Of a stretch of 64,000 bases of DNA, positions 43,461 to 53,231 are shown in pieces; the first letter of the stretch is position 1, and each line of letters begins with the position of its first letter. This stretch comes from an uncultured Desulfobacteraceae bacterium (lineage in GTDB: Bacteria > Desulfobacterota > Desulfobacteria > Desulfobacterales > Desulfatirhabdiaceae), in assembly GCA_903953895.1 (NCBI GenBank), contig CAJBLH010000081.1, positions 44,589 to 108,588 on the forward strand, in the 5' to 3' direction. The notes beneath the pieces are model-generated. The model saw nothing but the letters and a program-made list of their open reading frames with translations, did not search any database and was not told the origin of the DNA. A program made the translations under genes and the position numbers.

Positions 43461-44848
43461 AGTTTCTTCACCTCGCTGTGAAAAACCTTCCCTCTGTGCG
43501 CATAATCATTGAACATGTCGAAACTGGAACAAGCAGGTGACAGCAGAACGACATCTCCTGAAACAGCGACATGATGCGCAAGTTTAACGGCCTCATGCAT
43601 CGAATCAACACGCTCGGTCGGCACCAGATTCCCCAGAGCTTCGGCAATGAGACCGCCGGCCTCGCCCAGAAGGATCAGGTGTTTCACATGTTCCTGAATG
43701 ACATTTTCCAGAATTCGGTAGTCGCCCCCTTTATCCCTGCCGCCCATAATCAGAACAACCGGCTCATGAAAAGCATCCAGCGCCCGATACACGGCATCGA
43801 CATTGGTTGCCTTTGAATCATCTACGTAGGTTACGCCGTTATGAATATGAACGAATTCAATACGGTGGGAAAGCCCCTTGAACTGATTCAGCGCCAACTG
43901 AATATTCCGGATATCGCCGCCTGCTGCAATGGCGGCCATCGCTGCCGCACAGATATTTTCCCGATTGTGTTTCCCATAAAGACGGGACTGACGAAGATCG
44001 AGATGTGCGGACGTGAACGCCGGCCGTGCGTCGGCCCCTGATGCTTGCCTCCGGTACGGGGAGGATGTAAAGTCAAACGTCACATCGGTTTGCCCGATTC
44101 TGGCACCTTCTTCCAAGGCATTTGAACCGTTAAACATCCATTTTCGGCTGTGTATCCGGCTGGTTTGGGAAAGAACCCATGAATCGGCGCCATTGAAGAT
44201 GGCAATATCTTCCAGTGTCTGGTTTTTAAATATTCTGCCTTTTGACGCGGCATAACCGTCAATATCCGCATACCTGTCCAGGTGATCGGCCGTGATATTG
44301 AGTAACATGCCGATATCGGCCCGAAAAGTTTCAATGGTGTCGAGCTGGAAGCTGCTGATCTCAAGTACGATCCAATCGGCCTTTTCTTCCCGGTCCACGT
44401 AACCGATCAAGGGATTGCCGATATTTCCGCCGACAAATACCTGCATGCCGCATTGAACCAGCATGTCGCCCAAAAGTGATGTAGTTGTGGTTTTACCGTT
44501 GGTTCCGGTAATGGCGATAATCGGATCTGTTACGAATCGGGAGGCCAGCTCGATCTCTCCTATGACCGGAGTGCCTTTCCGGCGGGCATCCGCCAGGAAA
44601 CCAAGGGTATGGGGTACGCCGGGGCTTAAAACGATCATATCCGACAACGCAACGCTTTCCCGGCAATGCGCGCCAAGCTCGGTCCGAATCCCCAATTGGC
44701 GAAGTTCCTGAACCGAAGTGAGCAGATCCTTTTCGGAAGCTGTATCGGTAACAGTGACCACGGCCCCCCGGTGATGCAGAAACCGTGCAGTGGCCAGACC
44801 GGTCATGCCCAGCCCGACAACCAGTATGTTTTTTCGATTCAGATTCAT
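43457..44848 (-). CDS. murD: UDP-N-acetylmuramoylalanine--D-glutamate ligase
   Basis: A 463-aa Mur ligase adding D-glutamate. N-terminal G-L-G-M-T-G-L-A (13-20), ATP loop G-T-N-G-K-T-T-T-T-S-L, the E-I-S-S-F-Q-L-D motif specific to MurD, N-I-T-A-D-H-L-D-R-Y, D-D-S-K-A-T-N-V-D-A and S-P-A-C-S-S-F-D-M-F-N-D-Y near the C-terminus. All catalytic parts are present. It is 12 bases downstream of mraY and overlaps ftsW by 4. Confidence 0.98.
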   Translation of the reverse strand: MNLNRKNILVVGLGMTGLATARFLHHRGAVVTVTDTASEKDLLTSVQELRQLGIRTELGAHCRESVALSDMIVLSPGVPHTLGFLADARRKGTPVIGEIELASRFVTDPIIAITGTNGKTTTTSLLGDMLVQCGMQVFVGGNIGNPLIGYVDREEKADWIVLEISSFQLDTIETFRADIGMLLNITADHLDRYADIDGYAASKGRIFKNQTLEDIAIFNGADSWVLSQTSRIHSRKWMFNGSNALEEGARIGQTDVTFDFTSSPYRRQASGADARPAFTSAHLDLRQSRLYGKHNRENICAAAMAAIAAGGDIRNIQLALNQFKGLSHRIEFVHIHNGVTYVDDSKATNVDAVYRALDAFHEPVVLIMGGRDKGGDYRILENVIQEHVKHLILLGEAGGLIAEALGNLVPTERVDSMHEAVKLAHHVAVSGDVVLLSPACSSFDMFNDYAHRGKVFHSEVKKL

Positions 44849-44860
44849 AACAATGTACCC

Positions 44861-45940
44861 TTATCTCAGCTTCAACGTACTGATGGCAACCAATGCCAGC
44901 GCAATGGAGATGATCCAGAATCGAACGATCACCTTGGGCTCGGGCCAGCCTTTCAATTCAAAATGGTGATGAAGCGGCGCCATTCGAAATATCCGCCGGC
45001 CATGGGTAAGCTTGAAATATCCCACCTGAAAAATGACGGACAAAGCCTCGATCACAAAAAGGCCTCCGACGAGCGCCAGCAAAATTTCTTGTTTGGTAAT
45101 AATAGCCACGGTTCCCAGCGCCCCACCAAGCGATAAGGAGCCAACATCTCCCATAAAAACCTGGGCCGGATAGGCATTGAACCATAAAAACCCCAGGCCT
45201 GCACCGGCCAGCGCACCGCAAAAAACAGTCAATTCACCGCTGCCTGCGACATGAGTGATCTGAAGATAATCAGCAATCCGGATATGTCCGGCAACATAAC
45301 AAAAGATCATATACGTTACCGCGGCGATGATGGTGGGGCCAATGGCAAGGCCATCCAGTCCGTCAGTCAGATTCACCGCATTGGAAGTACCGACAATCAC
45401 AAAAACGGCAAATACGATATATCCCCATCCAAAATCCGGAGAAAAATTCTTGAAAAAAGGAAACGTAACCTCGGTTGAAAACGCTGGGTACTGATACAGA
45501 AAGCAGCAGGCTGCCAGAGCGATCAATGCTTGAAACAGAAATTTATTGCGGGCGTTCAACCCCATGCTCTGTTTTTTGACCTGCATGAGATAATCATCGA
45601 TGAATCCGACAAGACCGAACCCTGCCGTCACCCCCAGAACCACCCATATATAGACGTTTTGCAGATTGGCCCACAGGATGGTAGAGGACAAAATGGCCAC
45701 CAGCATCAACGCTCCTCCCATCGTGGGCGTACCGGCTTTTTTCAGGTGGGTTTTCGGTCCATCATCTCGAATATACTGACCGATCTGAAAATAACTCAAT
45801 TTTTTGATGGCCCAGGGACCCAGAACAAAACAGATCAGAAAAGCCGTCAGACTCGCATAGATCGTTCGGAATGTAATATATCGAAATACATTAAAAACCG
45901 AAAAAGTCGTGTGAAGTGGATAAAGCAGAAGATACAGCAT
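44861..45940 (-). CDS. mraY: Phospho-N-acetylmuramoyl-pentapeptide transferase
   Basis: A 359-aa polytopic membrane enzyme that attaches phospho-MurNAc-pentapeptide to undecaprenyl phosphate, giving lipid I. The motifs are G-T-P-T-M-G-G (70-76), F-I-D-D-Y near 117, [22 protein letters not shown] and [13 protein letters not shown]. About ten hydrophobic helices. Length equals the E. coli protein (360 aa). It lies 20 bases after murF. Confidence 0.98.
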   Translation of the reverse strand: MLYLLLYPLHTTFSVFNVFRYITFRTIYASLTAFLICFVLGPWAIKKLSYFQIGQYIRDDGPKTHLKKAGTPTMGGALMLVAILSSTILWANLQNVYIWVVLGVTAGFGLVGFIDDYLMQVKKQSMGLNARNKFLFQALIALAACCFLYQYPAFSTEVTFPFFKNFSPDFGWGYIVFAVFVIVGTSNAVNLTDGLDGLAIGPTIIAAVTYMIFCYVAGHIRIADYLQITHVAGSGELTVFCGALAGAGLGFLWFNAYPAQVFMGDVGSLSLGGALGTVAIITKQEILLALVGGLFVIEALSVIFQVGYFKLTHGRRIFRMAPLHHHFELKGWPEPKVIVRFWIISIALALVAISTLKLR

Positions 45941-45960
45941 AAGGTAGTGTCTTTAATGGG

Positions 45961-47397
45961 TTAGGATGAAATTTCAGGAGTGGTATCCGGATTGTCGACG
46001 CAGTTTGCCCACATAGCGATATTTTGAACGATTTTTTCCATACCCATGGCCCTGGAACCCTTGATCAGAATCCAGTCTCCTTTGTTGAGACCGCCCTTGA
46101 GATGCTCACTGACGGCCTGCCGATCACCGATGAAAATTCGCTCGGCGTCCATACCCTGTTCTGCAGCGCCCTGAGCAACGTCACTTGCAAATCTGCCAGT
46201 TGCATACAGAGCGGCCATGCCCGAAGTCTGCGCAAGTCCACCGACTTTTCGGTGAAATGCGGCGGAATCCTTTCCAAGTTCGAGCATATCTCCTATCACC
46301 AGGATGCTCCGGCCGCCCTTTATTTTTTCGAGGAAATGAATGGCAGCAGCCATCGAAGCCGGATTAGCATTGTAGGTATCATCGACGATAAAAATCTGTC
46401 TCTTGGTTTCAATCACATTCATCCGGCCTTTGACGGGTTTGAATCCTTCCAGTGCCATCTTGATTTCACAGCCGGTCAGTCCGAGCGCGAAACCAACTGC
46501 AGCCGCCGCCAGTGCATTGGTCGCCATGAACGATCCTGCTGCAGGCAGTCTGATTTCAACAGTTTCTTCGGGCAGATCCAGAAAAAATGTTATCCCGGAA
46601 GACCGGGATTCCACCTGTCTGGCCCGGACACTGGCGCTGGGGTTCAATCCGAAAAAAATCACCGGAACAGAAAGCCGCCGCGAAAGTTCCACCAGTTGAG
46701 GATCATCCATATTTAGAATTGCCAAACCTTCAGGGCGCAAATGTGCAAAAATCTCCGCCTTTGCCTCAAGAATGCCATCCGGAGAATCAAAATTTTCCAG
46801 ATGGGCCGTACCTACCATGGTAATTACCCCGACATTCGGCTGACAGATATCAGACAGGCGGTCGATCTCTCCGGAATGATTCATCCCGAGTTCGAGAACT
46901 GCCCATTCATGCCCCATTTCCAGATTCAGAAGGGTTAAGGGAAGACCGATATGGTTGTTGAAATTCCCAGCCGTGGAAAGGACGCTGTAACGACGGCAGA
47001 GAATATCGGAAGTCATGCTCCGGGTGGTCGTTTTACCGTTCGACCCGGTAATCGCCACAACTGATACGGGGAAGCGGCGCCTGTGATAGGCAGCCAGATC
47101 TCCCAGCGCGCGCGTGGTATCCCCGACCCCAATACAGACAATCCCTTTATGCCGCCATTCGTCAATCGGCAGGGACCCGATCGAATGGGAATCGATGAGA
47201 ACCCCCTTGACGCCACTTTCAACCACTTCGGCACAGAATCGATGGCCATCATGGAACTCCCCGCGAATGGCAACAAAAAATTCAGATATGGATATTTTTC
47301 TGGAATCGATGGCTATTCCTGAAAATTGGACATCCCGGTTTCCGCATACCCACTCTCCGGCAGTGGCCATCAGCACGTCATCAGTTGTCCAACGCAT
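45961..47397 (-). CDS. murF: UDP-N-acetylmuramoyl-tripeptide--D-alanyl-D-alanine ligase
   Basis: A 478-aa Mur ligase adding D-Ala-D-Ala. It shows I-D-S-R-K (UDP-binding), G-S-N-G-K-T-T-T-R-S, the E-L-G-M-N-H-S-G-E-I block that marks MurF, and D-D-T-Y-N-A-N-P in the C-terminal domain. The start at 47397 (M-R-W-T-T) fits the family beginning; a Met at 47418 is possible, but neither has a good ribosome site. The 132-bp gap to murE is the widest within the dcw run and contains no other supported gene. Confidence 0.97.
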   Translation of the reverse strand: MRWTTDDVLMATAGEWVCGNRDVQFSGIAIDSRKISISEFFVAIRGEFHDGHRFCAEVVESGVKGVLIDSHSIGSLPIDEWRHKGIVCIGVGDTTRALGDLAAYHRRRFPVSVVAITGSNGKTTTRSMTSDILCRRYSVLSTAGNFNNHIGLPLTLLNLEMGHEWAVLELGMNHSGEIDRLSDICQPNVGVITMVGTAHLENFDSPDGILEAKAEIFAHLRPEGLAILNMDDPQLVELSRRLSVPVIFFGLNPSASVRARQVESRSSGITFFLDLPEETVEIRLPAAGSFMATNALAAAAVGFALGLTGCEIKMALEGFKPVKGRMNVIETKRQIFIVDDTYNANPASMAAAIHFLEKIKGGRSILVIGDMLELGKDSAAFHRKVGGLAQTSGMAALYATGRFASDVAQGAAEQGMDAERIFIGDRQAVSEHLKGGLNKGDWILIKGSRAMGMEKIVQNIAMWANCVDNPDTTPEISS

Positions 47398-47529
47398 AAA
47401 TAATTCCACACTTGCCATGGTATTTTGTTGTGGGTTGCAGAAACACCCGATTGAAGCTTCCCGAATTTCGTTCGTGACCTGCCATCCATGATCGAAAGAA
47501 ATGACGATGATTTCTGATTTAATGGACTT

Positions 47530-49146
47530 TCAGAATCGCTTTTTAGCCCAATGATGCACCCCAGATTTTGGTTTATCAATCAATTCCAAAGCTTTTTTGG
47601 CAATAACCCTGTCATCGAATGGGACCGTCTGATTCCCTGTGGTCTGACAGGTTTCATGACCTTTTCCGGCTATCAGAATCATGTCCCAGTGCCGGGAGAT
47701 GCGAATGGCCATCTCAATGGCCCGGGATCGGTCCGGTTCAACGACATAGCCTTTGGCTGACGGTGATATAGCGGAAGAATCAGGATTCAAAAGGGGAGGC
47801 AGCCCCTGCATTCGAACACCTGTAAGAATATCCTCTATGATAGCCATCGGATCTTCACATCGGGGATTATCCGAGGTGATGATGCAGATAGTTGCCAGGC
47901 CGGCGGCTATCTGACCCATGAGAGGCCTTTTTTCCCTGTCCCTGTCTCCACCGCAGCCAAACACACAAATAATTCTATCAGTTGTCAGGATCCGCAACGT
48001 CTGCAGCACATTCTCCAGTGCATCCGGTGTGTGTGCAAAATCCACAAAAACAAATCGATTCACACCATTGGGAATGGATTGAAGCCTTCCCGGAACGAAT
48101 TCCACGGATTCGATACCGGATCGGATGATGTTCAGGGGAAAGCCCAGCGCCAGACAGGCGCCGGCAGCACACAGCATATTTTCGACGTTGTACAGACCAA
48201 TCAGCGGTGTTTCGAATTTAAACATGCCTTCGGGAGTTGAAATCACGCCTTCCATTCCGGTCTGATCCTGCCGGATAATTTCCGGCCACACATGGCAGCC
48301 GTCATCGAGGCCGACGCTCAGGGCCGAAGGAAGTTCCTTAAACAGGTGCTTTCCGTAGGAATCACTACAGTTTATGATGGAAACAGCTTTGTTTTTTTTG
48401 GGCCCGTGCGCCAGATGCTCAGTAAAAAGCTTCTTCTTACTTTGCCAGTAACTCTCCATGTTGCCGTGAAAATCCAGGTGATCCTGAGTCAAATTCGTAA
48501 AAACCGCGATATCCATCCAGCATGCATCGATTCGGTTCAGGAAAATGGCATGAGACGAGGCTTCCATCACCACATGGGTAACCCCGTCCGCCAGCATATC
48601 CGCCAGGATGCGGTGAAGGTCGAGGGATTCCGGGGTAGTCATTGATACATCAAAGACTTTTCCACAATACCGATAATTCAACGTGCCGATAACGCCTACG
48701 GAAATACCAGCCTGTAACAGAATCTTTTCGATGATGAATGCCGTCGTGGTTTTGCCGTTTGTGCCGGTAATCGCAATAATTTTAAGCTGTTCGGAAGGAT
48801 TATCATAAAACCGGCCAGAGAGCGCCGCCAAGGCTTTTCGGCTGTTTTCAACTTCAACATTCCAGATACTCAGAGATACTGGTTTCTGGCTGATGACCGC
48901 AGCAGCCCCCCGAGCGACAGCGCTGTCAATAAAGTCATGGCCATCGACTTTAAGTCCGGGAATCGCGACAAAAAGCCCCCCGGTCCGAACTTCACGGGAA
49001 TCAACATGAAGCGAGCCGATTTCAGGATCGGGATTCAACAGAATCGGCAACCTGCATGGAATAGAAACAGACTTGAAATCACAAGTCAGCGTAATCCCAT
49101 GCGTCTGCTTCAGGATAATGGATTCCAGTAATTTAGACAGCTTCAC
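47530..49146 (-). CDS. murE: UDP-N-acetylmuramoyl-L-alanyl-D-glutamate--2,6-diaminopimelate ligase
   Basis: A 538-aa Mur ligase adding the third residue of the stem peptide. G-T-N-G-K-T-T-T-A, N-L-T-Q-D-H-L-D-F-H and D-F-A-H-T-P-D-A-L are present. The motif D-N-P-R-C-E-D-P near residue 430 is the meso-diaminopimelate specificity loop (lysine enzymes have a different residue pattern), predicting DAP-type peptidoglycan. It is somewhat longer than average (about 490-500 aa), partly because of an N-terminal extension. It overlaps ftsI by 4 bases. Confidence 0.97.
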   Translation of the reverse strand: MKLSKLLESIILKQTHGITLTCDFKSVSIPCRLPILLNPDPEIGSLHVDSREVRTGGLFVAIPGLKVDGHDFIDSAVARGAAAVISQKPVSLSIWNVEVENSRKALAALSGRFYDNPSEQLKIIAITGTNGKTTTAFIIEKILLQAGISVGVIGTLNYRYCGKVFDVSMTTPESLDLHRILADMLADGVTHVVMEASSHAIFLNRIDACWMDIAVFTNLTQDHLDFHGNMESYWQSKKKLFTEHLAHGPKKNKAVSIINCSDSYGKHLFKELPSALSVGLDDGCHVWPEIIRQDQTGMEGVISTPEGMFKFETPLIGLYNVENMLCAAGACLALGFPLNIIRSGIESVEFVPGRLQSIPNGVNRFVFVDFAHTPDALENVLQTLRILTTDRIICVFGCGGDRDREKRPLMGQIAAGLATICIITSDNPRCEDPMAIIEDILTGVRMQGLPPLLNPDSSAISPSAKGYVVEPDRSRAIEMAIRISRHWDMILIAGKGHETCQTTGNQTVPFDDRVIAKKALELIDKPKSGVHHWAKKRF

Positions 49147-50876
49147 CCTTTGCCCTCTTTTTCCAGCGAAACCATGATTCGGTTTGGAATGTTTTGCGGA
49201 GGAATATTCAAATATCCCAGCGTTTCAAGTGCGATCCGTTTGAACGCCGGTGCTGCAACGGTGCCGCCATAATATCTTTTTTGCGGTTCATCCACAATAA
49301 CCAAAATGACGGCTTCCGGATGATCGGCAGGAACAAAACCGATAAAAGATGAAACATATTTTCCTCTGGCATATGAGCCGTTTATGATCTTCTGGGCTGT
49401 TCCTGTCTTTCCGCACACAGTGTAGCCTTCGAGTGCCGCTTGAACACCGGTTCCTCCGGTAGTGATGACTTCCTTCATCATTTGGCGAACGGTTCGAGCT
49501 GTTTCGGTCGAAATAACGCGGCGTACAGGAGCAGGATCGATTCTTCTGACAATCTGCCCACTGGCATCCGTAATTGCCTGCACCAGACGAGGTTTCATCA
49601 GAATTCCGCCATTGGCTATGGCGGATGTGGCGGTGACCAACTGAATCGCTGAAACCGATATCCCCTGACCGAAGGCAATGGTGCCGGCATCGATTTTACG
49701 CCATTTGGTATATGGGGCCAGCACACCGGATGATTCACCCGCACAGTCGATTCCCGTTTTTTCTCCAAAACCGAAATTTCGAAGATTTTTATAAAGAATT
49801 TCCGCCCCTACCGCCTGCCCGACTTTGATGGCGCCGATATTGCTGGAATATTTGATGATTTCCTGAACCGTCAGCATCCCGTAAGAATGCGTATCATGCA
49901 CCACATTGGTTCCGACCTGATATGCCCCGTTTTCGCAGTTGAATATGGTTGTCGGCTTACAAATCCCTGACTCGATGGCGGCGGCAACACTGAATATTTT
50001 CAAGGTGGAACCTGGCTCAAATGGATCGGTCAGCGCACGGTTTCTAAGGTCTCCTTTGGCATATTCCCTGAATGCATTTGGATTGTACGATGGATAGTGG
50101 GCAAGCGCCAATATGCCCCCGGTTCTGGGATTCATGACAATAGCCATTCCGGACTTACCACCAAATCCCGTTACAGCCTCCTCAATCGCCTTTTCTGTAA
50201 TATACTGAATGGCGCCATCGATAGTCAGAATCAGATTATTCCCTAGGGAATCAGTTGCTAAGGTTTTTTCAGATTCAAATCTTCGGCCCAGCGCGTCCTT
50301 CAATACCTTGACCCGGTCTTCGGTTCCCTGAAGCTCGGCATTATAGAAATACTCAACACCTTCTATGCCTTTTCCATCCAAGCCGCAGAATCCTACCACC
50401 TGCGCGCCCAAATATTTATTCGGATAAAATCGGCTGTATTCTGGTTTTAAAACAATGCCGGGAAGCTTTAAGTCCGCCAACATTTTGGATTCTTTGGGTG
50501 TGATCTGACGTTTTATCCATATAAACGGTTTGGTTGAATAGAGATTATTGATCAGCTCCCGCCGGTCGATACGAAAAACTTCCGTAAGCGCCTTGACGGT
50601 TGCGCGAACATCCCTGATTTGTTTCGGATGCGCTCCCACGGAAACCACATCGATACTGACCGCCATTTTTCGGTTGCTGGCATCATAGATATTGCCGCGC
50701 TTACCGGAAAAAATATCCACTTTTTCATACTGGCTCAAGGCTTTATCTGCCAACCATTCATTGAGAAAAACCTGATAATACACGGCCCTTCCTACCATCA
50801 GGATAAACAGCGCATACATTACGGATCCCAATATCCGGATTCGAAACCTCAGCATTTTGCTTTCATCTGTTTTCAT
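49143..50876 (-). CDS. ftsI: Septal peptidoglycan transpeptidase FtsI (PBP3-type)
   Basis: A 577-aa class B penicillin-binding protein anchored by one N-terminal helix (about 9-29). The dimerisation/pedestal domain begins K-R-G-N-I-Y-D-A-S-N-R, and the transpeptidase motifs are S-T-L-K (Ser active site, in E-P-G-S-T-L-K), S-S-N and K-T-G-T-A-Q-K. No PASTA domain follows, as in most Gram-negative FtsI. It overlaps ftsL by 4 bases and murE by 4, so translation of the three is coupled. Confidence 0.96.
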   Translation of the reverse strand: MKTDESKMLRFRIRILGSVMYALFILMVGRAVYYQVFLNEWLADKALSQYEKVDIFSGKRGNIYDASNRKMAVSIDVVSVGAHPKQIRDVRATVKALTEVFRIDRRELINNLYSTKPFIWIKRQITPKESKMLADLKLPGIVLKPEYSRFYPNKYLGAQVVGFCGLDGKGIEGVEYFYNAELQGTEDRVKVLKDALGRRFESEKTLATDSLGNNLILTIDGAIQYITEKAIEEAVTGFGGKSGMAIVMNPRTGGILALAHYPSYNPNAFREYAKGDLRNRALTDPFEPGSTLKIFSVAAAIESGICKPTTIFNCENGAYQVGTNVVHDTHSYGMLTVQEIIKYSSNIGAIKVGQAVGAEILYKNLRNFGFGEKTGIDCAGESSGVLAPYTKWRKIDAGTIAFGQGISVSAIQLVTATSAIANGGILMKPRLVQAITDASGQIVRRIDPAPVRRVISTETARTVRQMMKEVITTGGTGVQAALEGYTVCGKTGTAQKIINGSYARGKYVSSFIGFVPADHPEAVILVIVDEPQKRYYGGTVAAPAFKRIALETLGYLNIPPQNIPNRIMVSLEKEGKG

Positions 50877-51226
50877 GGCAGCACCATCATCTGTTCGTGT
50901 GATGGAGGCTCCAATTTCATTTGCTGCCGGGCAATCGCAGAAATACGTTCAGGAGATTTCAGCCGCGCGAGCTCGAGCACCAAACTGTATTGAAGCACCA
51001 TCTGTTTTCGATTAGCTTCAAGATCCTTTGTTGTTTCATATCCCAAACGGGTGCATTGCACCCGACACCAGGTATAAAAAAGCAATTCGGATATAAACAG
51101 CACCAGGAGAACAATCCATATCCCAAGAAGATTCGATTTCTGTTTTTTGGTGGAATCATGGGGCGGCATGCCAGCGTCTCTATCGGCTTTTTTCAAAAAA
51201 CGCATGATCATTGCAATTATTTTCAC
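50873..51226 (-). CDS. ftsL: Cell division protein FtsL
   Basis: A 117-aa bitopic protein: basic cytoplasmic part (1-30), one membrane helix (about 33-52) and a periplasmic leucine-zipper-like coiled coil (about 60-105) ending R-L-K-S-P-E-R-I-S-A-I-A, the usual FtsL pattern. It forms the FtsQLB complex that activates FtsWI. Identification rests on topology and position between rsmH and ftsI, because FtsL sequence is poorly conserved. Other in-frame Mets (for example at M-R-F-L-K-K) are possible starts. It overlaps rsmH by 4 bases. Confidence 0.9.
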   Translation of the reverse strand: MKIIAMIMRFLKKADRDAGMPPHDSTKKQKSNLLGIWIVLLVLFISELLFYTWCRVQCTRLGYETTKDLEANRKQMVLQYSLVLELARLKSPERISAIARQQMKLEPPSHEQMMVLP

Positions 51227-52161
51227 AGTTTTTCCATAGCGCGCAGCCGGGTACTTCTGGCCATGGGGTTTTGCTGAGTTTCATTTTCAGTGGGCCTTAC
51301 CGCTTTCGGTGTGAGCAGGCGGACCCTGGGTGACTTTTGGCAAACACACTTGGGAAAGTCCGGAGGACAATTACATCTGGACTGTAACTCACGCATACTT
51401 TGTTTGACCAATCGATCTTCAAGTGAATGAAAAGACAGCACGCAGAGCCTTCCCTCCGGATTCAAAAGATCGGCCGCCTGTTTCAAAAATTCCTCAAGCC
51501 TTTCTATCTCATGATTCACTGCGATGCGAAGCGCCATAAATACCCGAGTTGCCGGGTGAATTCTTGATTTATATCGCGCAAATGGGGGAACTGCCCCGCT
51601 GATGATGTCTGCAAGCTGACGACTGGTGGAAATGACCTGACGGTTACGCGTTTCAACGATTTTCCGTGCGATTGCCCGCGAATGACGCTCTTCCCCATAT
51701 CGAAAAAAAAGGTCTGCCATATCTGCTTCATCCAGTCTATGAACCAGATGCTCTGCCGTTGTCTCGTTCCGGACATCCATTCGCATATCCAGAGGTTCAT
51801 CGGCATTAAAACTGAATCCCCTACCGCTTTGCATAATCTGGTGAAAAGATAGCCCCAGATCCATCAGTATGCCATCCACTGCAGCGATGTTTAACTGAGA
51901 GAGAACATCCGCTGTTTGAACAAAATTGCCATGAAACAAATGCACATACTGCAGATAGTCATTCAACACGACTTCTGCGTTCTGAATGGCATCCGCATCC
52001 TGATCGATGCCGATCAGCATACCGCCGGGAATCATTTTTTCACAAATCCCCCTGGCGTGACCACAGCCGCCCAGCGTACAGTCCACATAAATCTTTCCGG
52101 GCTGACAGTTTAAATAATACGCCACTTCCCGAGGCATTGCCGAAATGTGATGATAAGGCAT
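51223..52161 (-). CDS. rsmH: 16S rRNA (cytosine1402-N4)-methyltransferase
   Basis: A 312-aa SAM-dependent enzyme (MraW) that N4-methylates C1402, the same nucleotide whose ribose is methylated by RsmI, also encoded in this window. SAM site D-C-T-L-G-G-C-G-H-A (27-36), the D-L-G-L-S-F-H-Q block, and T-R-V-F-M-A-L-R-I-A-V-N-H-E and S-F-H-S-L-E-D-R-L-V-K are diagnostic. It begins 3 bases after the mraZ stop. Confidence 0.98.
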   Translation of the reverse strand: MPYHHISAMPREVAYYLNCQPGKIYVDCTLGGCGHARGICEKMIPGGMLIGIDQDADAIQNAEVVLNDYLQYVHLFHGNFVQTADVLSQLNIAAVDGILMDLGLSFHQIMQSGRGFSFNADEPLDMRMDVRNETTAEHLVHRLDEADMADLFFRYGEERHSRAIARKIVETRNRQVISTSRQLADIISGAVPPFARYKSRIHPATRVFMALRIAVNHEIERLEEFLKQAADLLNPEGRLCVLSFHSLEDRLVKQSMRELQSRCNCPPDFPKCVCQKSPRVRLLTPKAVRPTENETQQNPMARSTRLRAMEKL

Positions 52162-52164
52162 GCG

Positions 52165-52611
52165 TTAAAGTCCTAATTTAGCGATCTCGTTTCTGACATC
52201 CTCCCTTTTCAAATCCGCTTCCATCTTCAAATTTTCTTTATCCCAGGTTTCCCGTGACCATATTTCAAAATGATCCAGAACTCCGACCACGACGATCTCT
52301 TTGTCCAAGCCGGCATATTGTCGCAGACTGGGAGGGATCAATATTCTTTCCTGTTTGTCGCAGAGACATTCAAAAGCGCCACCGATAAACACCCTTCGGA
52401 ATCTTCGCATGCTCTCGCTTTTTTCAACCAACGACAACAGCCGGGTTTCAATTTTATGCCATTCCGGAAGGGTATAGGCCACCAAGCCAAGATCCATTCC
52501 GGAAATCATCAGCGCGTCACTTCCACTGGCCTGAATGATCTCCCGGAATCTGGCTGGAACAATAATTCTGCCCTTCCCATCGATGGTGTGGTAACTGCTT
52601 CCCCGGAACAT
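52165..52611 (-). CDS. mraZ: Transcriptional regulator MraZ
   Basis: A 148-aa protein with two SpoVT/AbrB-like halves, each with the D-x-x-x-R signature (D-G-K-G-R-I-I-V-P-A-R near residue 10 and D-K-Q-E-R-I-L-I-P near 81). MraZ forms ring oligomers and binds repeats upstream of its own operon, generally repressing it. The start at 52611 (M-F-R-G-S-S-Y) has GGAGG upstream and the normal family beginning; a frame to 52644 is a less likely extension. First gene of the dcw operon. Confidence 0.96.
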   Translation of the reverse strand: MFRGSSYHTIDGKGRIIVPARFREIIQASGSDALMISGMDLGLVAYTLPEWHKIETRLLSLVEKSESMRRFRRVFIGGAFECLCDKQERILIPPSLRQYAGLDKEIVVVGVLDHFEIWSRETWDKENLKMEADLKREDVRNEIAKLGL

Positions 52612-52635
52612 CCCTTTTCCTCCACTTTGCTCCAC
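52610..52635 (-). promoter_or_regulatory. Candidate MraZ operator repeats
   Basis: On the minus strand GTGGAG occurs at 52630-52635 and 52620-52625, exactly 10 bp apart, with a degenerate third unit AGGGAT at 52610-52615. MraZ in E. coli binds TGGGN repeats with 5-bp spacers, i.e. 10-bp periodicity; these units fit except for A at the fourth TGGGN position. They overlap the leader and ribosome site of mraZ. Confidence 0.5.
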
Positions 52636-52647
52636 CGGGATCATACA

Positions 52648-52671
52648 ATTATATTTTCATGGATGTGTCAA
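52648..52671 (-). promoter_or_regulatory. Candidate promoter of the dcw operon
   Basis: On the minus strand a perfect TTGACA (52666-52671) and a perfect TATAAT (52648-52653) occur just upstream of mraZ, but only 12 bases apart. TATAAT with a weak -35 (TTTCTT) at 17 bases, or TTGACA with a TATGAT 20 bases away, are the alternatives. The exact pairing is unresolved, but a promoter here is likely. Confidence 0.45.
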
Positions 52672-53231
52672 GAAAAATTCCATTTCATACATCTAATAAT
52701 TGATGAGCCCGTAAGAAGCTTCAACAAGCATCGCTTCAGCGAATACATAGGCCAATAACACATTGTATTCACATGATTCATGGTACCATCAGGATGGATG
52801 AAACGGTCATTTCTTAACTTCTTGCATTACATCGCACTGAAATCGTTCAGAACATCAATGTGGAGAATTGTGGAGACAAAAAAATGACAGCCGTGGAGGA
52901 TAGAAGGCGGTGCCGACCAAAACGGTGATCAAATATAACCGGACATCCGGCAAGTCGGTGCATATGTGACGGGCAATCATCGCTGCCCCAAAACTGGAAA
53001 ATCTCACCGTAAGCATTGAGAAACCGCTGAAAATAAAGCTGTACAGGATAACAAATAATCTGTATTTTTATGTTGGAATGCTTCGATGCGCCGGACACTT
53101 CTTGCTTTCGGTTCTTCCCGGAACGTTCGGCACAAGATGGATGCCATGTCCGTCGACAACAGCACCGCCATGGACATACCGGATGCCGCCTCTGGTTGAT
53201 TATTTTTTTGATTGTCATGAGATGATGAACG
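52672..53231. other. Intergenic region between the divergent mraZ and NifU-like genes
   Basis: About 560 bases with no gene I can support. A short plus frame ending near 53200 (from an ATG near 53088, reading M-R-R-T-L-L-A-F) and a long minus frame that crosses into the NifU-like gene both lack ribosome sites. The region probably holds promoters for both flanks. Confidence 0.4.
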
